Part shown: in pieces, positions 12,802 through 24,600 of the stretch
How positions within the stretch are numbered: position 1 is the first letter of the stretch
Layout: the number at the start of each line of letters is the position of its first letter
Source: Bradysia coprophila
Taxonomy: Eukaryota; Arthropoda; Insecta; Diptera; Sciaridae
Direction: 5' to 3'
Assembly (NCBI RefSeq): GCF_014529535.1
Contig: NW_023503586.1
Span: 1 to 64,000, forward strand
Length of the DNA stretch: 64,000 nt
Made by a program: the position numbers and the translations under genes
Notes under the pieces: model-generated
Told to the model about the DNA's origin: nothing
Database searches by the model: none
The model's input: only the letters and a program-made list of their open reading frames with translations

Positions 12802-13186
12802 GACATTTATACCGTGGCATTATCGTCTCGAACGATAATATCGTCCAGAAGACAAAGAACACATACAGTTCTGGTAAATATCATTGCTCAGAGGAGATAT
12901 TATTGATCGAAAAAGCGTTCAATATCGCTTAGAACACGATAATATCACTCAGAGTGACGCTATCACACACAATTTTCCGGACAATATTATCATCTTCTGA
13001 GTGATATTATGGTTTTAAGGGCCATATTATCGCCTTCTATAGGCGATATTCTTGTGTTCTGGGTGATAATAATCGTCTTTACGATCGAAAATATTACCTT
13101 GGAACGATATAATACCCCAGAACTGCATATTTTCGTCTTCTGGGCGATATTATTTTTCGAGACGATAATCACATGGTAGAAATGTC
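12802..13186. mobile_element. MITE with about 53-bp inverted termini and internal GATAATATCG repeats
   Basis: The left end (GACATTTATACCGTGGCATT) and the right end are reverse complements over about 53 bp with a few mismatches. The 385-bp body contains many spaced copies of a short palindromic motif close to GATAATATCG, usually followed by an AGAAGAC- or AGAACAC-like word. No transposase frame. The open frames on both strands here follow from the repeats. Confidence 0.75.
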
Positions 13187-16100
13187 TCGTCTTCGTATTT
13201 AAGATGCAAATTAAACCTGAGAAATGGTCGTGGGTATCAGTCCTCGGACTATATGAAACTTTATGTGTTTGCCATATTGTTTGACGACTTGTGCATGTCC
13301 GAGGAATGGTACATCCACCCAACACAGAACAAATTTGATAAAAACATATTTCTTTCTGGAGCATATAACGAAATTCTCACCCCTAATGTAGCGTACACGT
13401 ATCCCATGTACTCTTCCACTTGTAATTACAAAATAGAAACAAGTGAAATCAGAGTGTTTGTATTTGTTTTCATTTCATTATTCATCTTTGTACAATACAA
13501 ATCACAATAACACTATAAAATAAATAAACTTCATCAATATTATGCCTTATGCAGTTACAACGTTTTACATTCTTCGTCGAATAAATTTTTGAAAAGCATT
13601 TTTGATTGATTCTTATTTAACGAAAAAGAAAACAATTTTTTATAAGTGAAAAGGTGGTGACACGGTGTGTGGTTGACAAATATAAGTAGATTATTTTCGT
13701 CTTCTTTTTTTTAATTGACTTAATAACAATAAAACAAAAAAAATCCCGTTTTAGTTCAATTAAAATAACAATAACTTTCACTCGATCCTTTTTAGTTCTT
13801 TCACATTTCTCTTTCAACTTTCATTAATAATTTTTCTTTAATGTGTTTCCTTACTCCTACATATTGTTACTTCTCATTTTCTGTAAAAATAAATTTATTA
13901 TTTTATGTGTATGTACATTACCATAATTACTTTTCATTTCATCACAAGAATTCCCTTCCATATTTCAATATTTACAAAATTTATTTAAATTTAAATTATT
14001 TTTCTATTTATCTCCGTTTGACGATCGTTCAACTAGTGCTGTTTTATATTAACTATTTTCTATTTTAAAGGAACCTGTCTCAATAACAATTAAAATTCAG
14101 CGAAAAAAAAACAAATTAATTTTTTATTATTTTGTTGGGAATTAGATGGGAAGATGGAGGTCTTCTGTTAATTGATCAATAACATTAATTGATTTTTTGG
14201 GTTAAAAGAGTTAAAAGACATTATTTCTTTTGGAGAGAAGCAAATTACAGTTCAGTCGTAACGACAATTTATGAATGCAAAGAAGAAACTGTAATTTGAC
14301 CCCCTATGACACTCTATCTAATTTGGATATTATTATCAGCGTTATGATGTCGATGATTGACATTAGACGTTTATGAATCATTTAGGTTAGACTGGAATTT
14401 CGATCAGTAAACGTAGTAAAGTTTCTTGAATTTTCTCGAGTTACATAAAATTTCCATAGATCGAGAAAATACAAAAAAAGTGAGAAAATCAAGAAATTCG
14501 ATCCTAAATTTCTCAATTTTTTGTGGATTCTCTCCAATTTTTTGAATTTTCTTGATTTTTACAACAAAAAAAAACTCTAACTAGTATTCACTGAAGTGTA
14601 GTTGAATTGAAAGTTCCAATATCAATGAGAAAACTTTGGAATTTGTCAGTTTCACATAAGTAAAACGAAAAGCAATTGATTACAGGATGAAGAATAGACC
14701 AAGGAAGTTTATTGTTAAAAAAACCAAATCCCATCAAAATAAAAAGAAAATTAAAGAAATTTGTTAATTTTCGCTTTCAATCAGAAAGTGTTATTTAACG
14801 GTGGAAGTAGTGGCAACTGAAAGTGTCAATAACATATTTATACACCTAAATATCAATCAAAAATGTAATCATTGTATTGTTTGTTTCTTCTACTCAATGG
14901 TATAAACAAACAAAAACAGCACATCGTCTGATCATTTCTAGTGTTGGAAGTAAAATAAAAACAATTTAAATTCGTCTCGTCCTTTTCCACTCACATTGAA
15001 CTCTTTTTTGTTTTTGTTTTTTAAACTCAAATTAAGTGACTAAAATATAAGTTGCAACAATCAACCCTTTGTTTTTGTTAATATTACGAACATTATTTTA
15101 ATGCTTTCTCTAATATTAAAGCTCTTAAGACTTTCATTAATTAAATTAAAATTGTAAAAAAAAAATCTAAAGAAATCAATCGACTTATTCACATCTGAAT
15201 TATTAAACTAAAGAAATACTCAAAACCTCCAATTACAGCTCTCCATTTTTTTACTTTTTTTTGGTCTACTAAAGTCCTTATGTTATTTGGGTTAAGACAG
15301 AAGATTTTTATTTGTAGGAAATTAAAGAGACTTCCTTTGAGCAACGATCGAAAAAGTTAAAAGAAAAACATTTCTCAGTTGAGATTGAACCAAATGGTTG
15401 GGGTTTCACAGAACCTAAAATATTGTCAAGTCATTGATACGATTTTAGTTTGGCCCGTAGCATATACACCATAACACAAGGACCTCAATTTTTTTCATCA
15501 AATAATTTGTTTTTAATTAATCATGCTTATCTTCCTAAAACGGCTCCGGACTATTTTCGGAATTAAACATCTGGCAATAAAGATGCAAAACTGCAAAAAG
15601 GAATCAAAAATTGAAAATACTTGTCAGAGATGCGATGGATGCAGTAAAAATGTTTTTTTTCTTCATTATAGCCTGTCTTCCGTTGAAAATTCATATTAAT
15701 TATTTAACGCGCAATTAATTGGCAGTTGTATACACATGCGAAAGCACAGTTTTCTCTGTGTTTGTTAAACTTTCGGGATTATTGAATTATTAATGACTAG
15801 GAAGAATCTTTATCGAATACAATACAGCGTTTTCGACAAACACTGTTTCTATTTTTGCTAATACATTTTATATGGATCGTGTGTGCCACGATTATCGAGA
15901 AACAACAATTCGAAGCACTCCACTCGTCACAAGTAGTTAAATTTAATCGTATTGCTTTGATTTAGTGAAATAATTATCGCACCCACGTATAACAACTCGA
16001 TTTGCGTGACTTTGAGTTAATCTGTTAGAAACGGCGTATCGCGGTATAATTATGAAAATCTAACATTTGTTTTGTTTAAAGTATCGCCGAATGTTCTTCT

Positions 16101-16520
16101 ATACTTCATTCGTTTCAGCATACGATTGAGTAATAATAAGACCGTAGGTCATCGTTTACTTTTTTCTGTTCTGTCTATAACAGATGATACAATACAAAAC
16201 CAATGTCCTTAAATATTGAAGATACTAAATGAGGTATGTGGTTGGCAGTCAAAAAACGTTGAAAATCAAAACTACAAATTGAAAAAAAAAGGTTTTACGA
16301 CTTTAGTCGGTAATGATTAACTGCGGTACCCCTAATCTTAAGCTAAAGTTTCACAATTGAACGAAACGGTGGCTCTAAAAGTGAAAACAGACAGGTCAGT
16401 TACTTATTGCTATGCTAAAAGCAGAACAGAACCAATTTTATTGAAAAAATAATTTTTTGAATTTCCATAAATTTCCACGAAATTTTTAGGAATTTGGAAA
16501 ATCATTTTTGTTAGAAGTTA
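13187..16520. other. Gene-free AT-rich stretch
   Basis: Very AT-rich with long A and T runs. Short open frames (13253-13510, 13841-14068) are rich in Phe, Tyr, Ile and Leu, as expected by chance in such DNA. I see no domain, splice structure or RNA gene. Confidence 0.5.
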
Positions 16521-16724
16521 CAGTCAGAGGCAGTCAATTTCAGCAAGGATTTGCATCAGCTGTTTTGCAGGTGATCCACACGATCCACATTTGGTTGAAG
16601 CGGCTACACGCTTAATAATCGTAATCGTAATCGTAAAACCGTATAAACAGTTTTTATTGTTTGTGTACATCAGCTGAAAAACAGCTGAAGCAAATTCATG
16701 CTGAAATTTCACTGCCTCTAATTG
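16521..16724. mobile_element. TA-flanked MITE, copy 2
   Basis: 204 bp, beginning CAGTCAGAGGCAGT and ending CACTGCCTCTAATTG, flanked by TA at 16519-16520 and 16725-16726. Subterminal inverted sequence CATCAGCTGTTTTGCAGGTG faces CAGCTGAAAAACAGCTGAAG. Same family as the copies at 7392 and 29905. Confidence 0.85.
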
Positions 16725-17810
16725 TAATGAAATTATTTCTTTAAACATATTCCCTGTGAACAATGCATCATTTCATCAACAAACATTTCATTGAACGAAG
16801 AACCCGGTCTTTGATGGTCAATATTTTCACTATTACAGTAAACTGCGAGCGAACATTTTTCACAAAACTTTAACCCTAAGATCGTGCACAACAGCAATTA
16901 GTTCACTATGAGGTCGTACTTCCACGACGACGACATTAATATTCAATAACACGGCTACATTTAATGCAAAGGTGTAATGTAAGCTAGATGTATGTCCAAA
17001 AGCAGAAGAAAAATTTAACTTTTCGAATCAGAGGTTTCCATTTTTAAACTTAATTTTATGTGAAGAAAATTCTATTTTTTTTTTTCATAAACGAAATCAA
17101 TAGGAAAATTATGGAAAATAGATTGACCGACAATGCATTAAAATGTCGTCAGCTACGTGGCAATAAATTATTAATTTTTTTATTGAAATCTTTTTCGTTA
17201 TTTTTTAACTTATATACTTTATCGGGTGTGTGTGTGTTTGCCTAATAAATTCTTTTAATTTTTTTGTTTGTTTATTAAGTTTCATTGTTTTTTTTTTAAT
17301 TAACTTGCCTTACCCATACACTATAATTTTAAAAATGTGATAGATTTTCTTAATTACATGGCTATGCACGTGCTGAAGTGAAAACTACAGTTGCGCAGAG
17401 TCTTGCTGCATAAGCGGTGACAGTGGGCCGGCTACTTTTCGACCCCGTTCGATTTCATAATGTATGTCCAATGAAGCCCCTGGAAATGGAATGTTTTCCT
17501 AATTTTAATGGTCGGTAATATCGGTTACGGTAAATGTTCGGACGAGCACATATTATTAGTCAAAAAATATTAGAATTGATGTGATAACGTAATGAGGGTA
17601 AGTGTATTTAGTCGGACGAATAGAATAGAACAAATTACAATTACAATTATGCCAATAAGATGCCAAGAGTCCACGTGCTTTTCAGTCTCTTATAAGAACA
17701 CGATTATGAAACATAGGTTGCTACACTAACTGTAGTGAAATGGTTGTAAGAAAGTAAGAATTTCTTATAAAAGCGATGTTTGAGGCCAGAACGAAGCGCC
17801 GCAATTTTAC

Positions 17811-18069
17811 AACGTTTTTCATGTGCGCATGTTGTGTTTTGCCGTTTTTCTCCAAGAAACGAAAACATCGATTCACCATGCTATTTTCGAAAACATAAAC
17901 AATGTGACAGTTCGAGTGAGAAAAGTTCTATTTTATCACCGCTGGAGAGAAAGTGCTGCACTTTTCTCACTAGAAATGTCATTTGACCTGTCGTCAAAAG
18001 ACGAAATTTTTCCATGGCCCATTGAGGGGAGAAAATAAGGCAAAACACAACGTGCTCATGAAAAATAGT
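17811..18069. mobile_element. MITE with about 32-bp inverted termini
   Basis: AACGTTTTTCATGTGCGCAT…TTTTGCC at 17811-17843 is matched in reverse complement at 18038-18069 (GGCAAAACACAACGTG…). Part of a repeat family also seen near 59480-60150. The overlapping open frames here (17780-18038) lie inside the repeat and are not supported as genes. Confidence 0.65.
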
Positions 18070-18155
18070 TTCATGTCTTCGGCATAAATTTCCGAATTTT
18101 TTTCGTAATTTAGGCCCTCAGCATGAAAAGTTGTATACCCATTTGTTGTGGACAC
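18069..18155. repeat. Dispersed repeat shared with 60049-60135
   Basis: About 87 bp containing TTAGGCCCTCAGCATGAAAA and TTGTTGTGGAC is about 90% identical by eye to 60049-60135. It abuts the MITE at 17811-18069, so both may be parts of one larger composite element. Confidence 0.7.
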
Positions 18156-18626
18156 ACCCCATATATGTAAGTAACTATTGTCCTTCCACTTCTATTTTTG
18201 AGCGATTAAAGGGCCCTAACGATAGGCAACTTTTGGCAATGAGAAGGTATTTGTGGAAGAATAACATCCAAAAATAAACTCTTTGTTCAATTGTCTGTCA
18301 TGTCTCACTGGTCGAGTTCACAAATCTTTAACCTGTCCGGCACGACAGACCTTCTCAATACAAAATTAGTTTTCAAATTTCACTTATCAAGTGAAGCTTC
18401 CATTGTTCTTACGTCAATCACTCGTTACGGCTAGCTCTCAAAACCAAATGGATCAGAATAAGAACCAAAATTTTTCATCCTAGATAGTGTAACAGTAGGG
18501 GTTTCACAATCGTAGTTTTCTATAGGACTGAGATGTACGGGCGCCCTCGGAATGAACATGAAAATGAATTTTGTGATGATGAGAACAGTAACTCATAAAA
18601 CAATGAGCTGGAACGTTCGCTGGCAG

Positions 18627-21600
18627 TCACCTCGAATCGAATTTTCCCCAACAATCACCAAACAGAAAACATAAACAAAAGAAAATAAAACTTGGATAAC
18701 TACTTTTCTTCTTCTCACCCGATGGTCGTCGTATTGGATCGGATGGCTCTTCTGGAATGAAAACAGCGACCAATATAGCGATAACAACCATGAACGCTCC
18801 AAATACAAATGGAGGACCTGGTGCCAATGCCGTGTACTGTTCCATTGAATTAATTGTTTCATTTTTTATTGTATCGTCGATGTGATTGATTTCGGCTTGT
18901 TTGTCATTTAAATCGACATGGAACAAATAAAAGATAACACCTGCAAGACAAAAAATGCGCAATTAATTTGATTGAATCAGTTAGAATGTCAAGTGATTCT
19001 CTACCAAACATAGCTGGGCCTAGTCCGTTGCACAGTCCACGCATGCCAGTGACCATACCCTGAACAACACCTACGAAGGTAAATGGGAAATGTGAAGGTT
19101 TTGATCCAAAAATGTTCATTTGAGTAGTGGTTTAGATTACCTTGAGTATCAGCGTGTGAGTGTATTGAAACAAAAGCGCTTATTGCTGGATAAGTTATTG
19201 AACCTAGTGATGCTAATATACCTACAATAAAAAACCGAATGTTATCAATCTTTTGCACTGGAAATAAGTCAAAAAAATTTAAAAAAATTTTGGATGGGTT
19301 GATCTTTTCCGCTCTTTCTTATTTCGAAAATAAATTTTCACTTTTCCACCAAGTCAATTCAAATCGTTTCTCCATTTACTTCCACAAGTAGTAATTTGTA
19401 CAATTTTCTAACTTTCTCTGAACTATTTCACTGCTTATAACTATGATATTACCTGCAGCCCACATCATCCTGAAACAAAAAAAAAATTGGAAAAGAGATT
19501 AGACGGATTCGGAAAATTAAAACAAAATCGTTAACTTACCACATCTGACTACCAAACCCGTACCAGAGCAGCTGCATTGTTTCAAATACTAAACCTAATA
19601 TTATTGTACGCTTAGCTCCAAACACTCTGCAATTGTTTTAAAAAAATGGTTTTAACATAATTCGTGTGTAGGACATGGGCTGGGCATCCAAATAGAGTCA
19701 CTGTTTACCTCATCAAAAATCCTAAAATTAATTGCGCCAGAATTGATAATATTCCAATCACTGCTATAAAAATTGACACCTCGATGGAACTAAAACCCAT
19801 TTTCAGCTTTAAATACACAAATATACAGGAATATTGACCTGCCTCAGGCAAATACGACAAAAATACGGTCACACATTGCATTAGAATTGTGTGATCTAGT
19901 CCAGCTTTTCTTAGTGCCTAAAAATGAAACAAGAAAAAATTGTGTAACAACCAATCACATGGGCCGTAGATCGTAATAATGTTGTACCGAAAATGGATCA
20001 GCCTGTTCCCAACTGATCGGCGCTCCCCATGAACTGGGTCGCACTTTTTCTGGTAAGCTTTCCGGTACAGCAACTAAGATGAAGAAAACATCCAGTACAG
20101 CTATAGCGGTTGCTAAGGCTACTATTACAGTATCGCCGTATACTTCACGTAAATATGCACCTAATGCCGGTGATATTACCTACGGTAAAAGAGAAATTTT
20201 ATTTGTTAATCACATTCCACATTTTATTTTGAATGGAAACTTACCAGACTGGCAGCAAACGTTGAACCTGAAAAAGAGTAAACAGAAATTAGCAAAGTGG
20301 GAAAGCGCACATCTAATGTGGTATTTTATTATCGCAATAGGAGTGCTATGAATCGGTAAACACACAAGAGCCTTTGATTCTTATTATGTCGGATCAAAGT
20401 AGTGTTGATCAATGAATATAATAATCGGGTTTAGTACCCTTAACGGAGATTTTCGTTATTGACATGAAGTCAAACTAGTCTCATATCTAGTCAGAAAACA
20501 ACCACGCTTTGTTACTTGCATCGAAAACTGTCTATTCCAGTCTGTGTCTAATATTAGTATGTGCCTCTCACAAAGAGCGGTGGTCTCAAGTATTTAATTT
20601 TGAAAGAGATTACTAAGTCTACGTAAGTCCGTTCCCAAGAGTAGGTGTTCGGTCAGAGAATATCCTAATTATTACTCGCGTCAGTTGATCTCGCTGATTA
20701 GTAAGAAAGCTAGGATGAGAAAGAAGCTCAATGACCTTGAAAAAAGCCGGCCGGTGATTGTTTGTGAAGTGGCTAAGGCTAAGGAGGAATATAGCCGCCT
20801 TCGAAAGGAAGTCAAGTTGGGTATAGCGAAATGTTTCGATGACTATGTGAAAGATTGTGAAGAGAAATTGAAGACTAACACGAAGTGCTTTTTTGCATTT
20901 ACCAAGTCTTTACGTAAGACAAACTCACTGCCAAACGACATGAAGCTTGGTGATGAATCCTCCACTGATCGTAATACCGTTTGTAACCTGTTCGCAAAGT
21001 ATTTCAGTTCCGTTTTTAATCCGTCAGTAAATAGTTTGCAATTTCAGGTACCAATCTACGATCCATACCAGCCCGCTCTTAATGATGATGTTATCTCAGA
21101 ATTCGTCTTCACTGAGAATCAGGTGCAGCATGCACTGAAGAGTTTCAACGTTCATAAAGTGAGCAGCCCGGACAATATTCCAATGTTATTCTTTGTAAAA
21201 CTGTCATTATCCCTGGGACTACCGCTTAGCATCCTGTTCAACAAGTCTATGACAGAAGGTAGATTTCCTACTAAATGGAAAGTCAGCTGGGTGTCACCCA
21301 TATTCAAGGATGGTGACAGAACCGACGTGTCGAATTACAGACCAATAAGCATTATATGCGCTATCTCCAAGGTTTTTGAGAGATTGGTTTTCAATGAACT
21401 GTTTGAGCCATTGAAGCACAGGATACACTATTCACAACATGGTTTCTACTCAAAGAGATCCACCCAGACGAACTTGATGGAATATGTGTCGACAATAGCA
21501 AACGATATTGTTGATGGTGGTCAAGTGGACTCTGTCTATACTGATTTCACGAAAGCCTTCGATAAAGTTGACCATGCTCGATTGATTGGAAAGCTCAAAG

Positions 21601-24600
21601 GTAAGGGATTAAATTCAAAATTAATAGATTGGTTTGCTTCTTATCTTAGCAACAGAACACAACTTGTCGTCATCGGTCGCTCAACTTCCGACGAAATTCA
21701 TCCAACTTCTGGTGTCCCGCAAGGATCGATACTAGGTCCACTTCTATTCATAATTTTCATCAACGACTTGCTATCAGCTGTATCGGCTGGACTTGGTTTT
21801 GCTGATGACATTAAGATTTTTCGTGCGATTGTTACTGAAGATGATTGTCGTCTTCTCCAAAAAGATCTCGATATAGTGAATCTTATGAGCCTAAACCATA
21901 GGAAGTGTGCTGTTATGTCTTTCACACACAGTCTTAACCGAATTGAATTTCCTTATGTATTTAGTGGCAAAATCATCGAGCGAGTACACTCAAAGGTGGA
22001 CCTCGGAGTTACAATTGACGATAAACTGTCATTCAATGAGCATGTCGATTTGGTAACAAGGAAGGCTTTTCGCTGTGGAAGATATTTTTCTAACCAAACA
22101 AGCATGATGATTCTTTACAACTCTCTCGTCCGAAACAGGTTGGAATATTGCTCGTCGGTCTGGAGTCCGTTCTATCTCAATGCAATCGATCAAATTGAAC
22201 ATGTTCAGAGGAAATTCTCAAGGATGATTTTCTACAAATTCAACATGGAGAAACAATCATACGACAAAAGGCTAAAGTTTCTGAAGTTACACTCGTTGGA
22301 GTCACGACGGTTGGAAAATGACGAACTCACTCTGTTCAAACTGATCCATCATCGTATCGATTCTCAACTTTATCATAATCTTAAGTTTGATCGACGTTCT
22401 ACATCCACACGGCAAAAGACTTTGTTTTACCTTCCAAAATTCAAGACTAATGTACAGAGAAATTGTCCTATTTATCGCCTGCAAGAGCACCACGACGTAT
22501 ATTTCTCACGATTAAACTTAATGGATGATAGGTTTTCTGTATTTAAGATCCTAGTCAAGGATCATTTCGCTTTTTGATTTTGATTATAGTGATGGTTGTT
22601 GACATTGTAAACGTTTTGCTATGCTTTTGGTTTATGATTTTTCCTAAAGTTTTCCATTTTTGTAATTTGCTGATTGACATATTATTGGGCTTTGGCCTGT
22701 TTGTTGATCATTAAACAGATAAAATAAAAATAAATTGGCTCTTGAAAATTCGGAGAGCTTTACAGACTATACAAGTCTGTTGAATATCCAAGAGAATTAT
22801 GAAAATCCGTTAGCAGTTTGTAAAAATCTGATACAATCAACCAATATTGAATAATTCGGCATCGTAATACTTACCAACCAATCCATATGCTTTGGATCTA
22901 TCCTCAGTTGTCGTCACATCAGCCACATAAGCAAATACTACGGAAAACGTTACAGCGAATACTCCACTGATTGAGATCGTTGCGAAAAACCACCTAAAAA
23001 TGTTTGCAAATTTTTTGTAAATTGATTTCGTTTTAAGTGTACAAAACCTTGTCAATATTAAATAATAATAATAATTTTGAACTGCTTAAATCAAACCTAT
23101 TGTATGAAAATAGGAAACATTTTTGAATCGTATCGATTATCGATTGGAACAGCAATAAGGCGATTTAATTGAACTTTGAAATAGTAGTAGAGCAGAGTAG
23201 TGTCATTGAACTTACCATGTATTTATCGCCATGAGAGGTATTGGTGCACAGGTAAAAAACACTGTTATTAACAAAAAGAATTTTCGTCCCCATAGATCTG
23301 ACAGAGCACCAATCAGGGGAGCGCTTAGAAACGATAAAATTCCTTTGATACCCATGACGAGACCATTCATCAGAAATGTGTGATGTGGAAATGTGTTGTT
23401 AAGAACCTGCAAGTGTGAATCGTTTCAATATTCACCTCTATCATGATATACCTGACGTGTACTTACTGAGATGATGGGCATCGTAAGCAGACCCCAAGCG
23501 AAAAATTCTAAAAATATTACGACTAAAGCATGATAAACACTAGGCTCTCCTATTCCGGAACTCTGAAACAAACAAATTAATAAATTAAAAGAGGAAATAT
23601 TGAAATGTGGATGTGTGGATAGTTTCGTAGAAGGCATTTTTACTCTGTTAGACAAAACTTTTGTTGTAGGACCTTTACCTCATACATATTTCTAAAGAAT
23701 AAAACGATTGCAGAAAAGTGGCAATATACAAACTTCTGGACATAAAAAACCCTGTAGACTGTTCGGTCTAAAAGTCATATTTCGTCGAAAAAATTTGTAA
23801 TTACTTTAGATAGCAAATCGTAAGAACATGTCAGTTCTTTCATTATTCCGTCATTTCAAAATATCGTAAAAAGAACATATGTTCTGTGCTTTATTGAATT
23901 TCTTTATCTAATAATAAACGAAATGTGATTTTACGTGGTTATAGCCATGTGCTATGTGGTGGCATATTGTCACCTAAAAGAAAAGACAAATTATTTTTGT
24001 GTGGAATGACTTCATTCAGAAGGAAAAAAAATTGTTGAGCTTCACATGTGCACATGTACGTACAATGTATATAAACGGATTTAGCGAATGCTAAATTTGT
24101 TTTAAGTTCATTTTTCACATCGACTCGCTAATACACAACGATGAATTCATTCACAAATAGGTCATCTGTGTAATTTGTGTTGAGAATGTGGAACAAAATG
24201 ATGATGGAAATATTTGCATGTTGGTGATGATAGCTACCACAACAATATCCCGTAGCAATCTATGTTGATTCCTCTCTTCTCGTTTTTTTTTTCTTTTCTT
24301 TTTTAAATTCGAAACACAGAGAATTCGATAATATGATTTGATTCCAATTCATATTATGCATCTGAAGAGCTAGAACTTTTACCGCCTTTAAATATGTCAA
24401 AGTAAAAAACCTTGAAAATAGACATTATAATACTCTTGCCAAATGTAAGGTGGTCACCTGTTTTTTTCTTCTTTCTATTTCTTAATTTCGTATGCCATTG
24501 CAGAGGTATAATACCACACATTGATTAGGTATATAAATGCCTCAAGTACAAGAGGAAATGGAACCAGAAAATAGCTCCACGTAATGCCGATAAAACATAT

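Noticed and set aside
17780-18038. Two overlapping 68-71 aa frames
   Set aside because: They fall within a MITE whose ends are inverted repeats.
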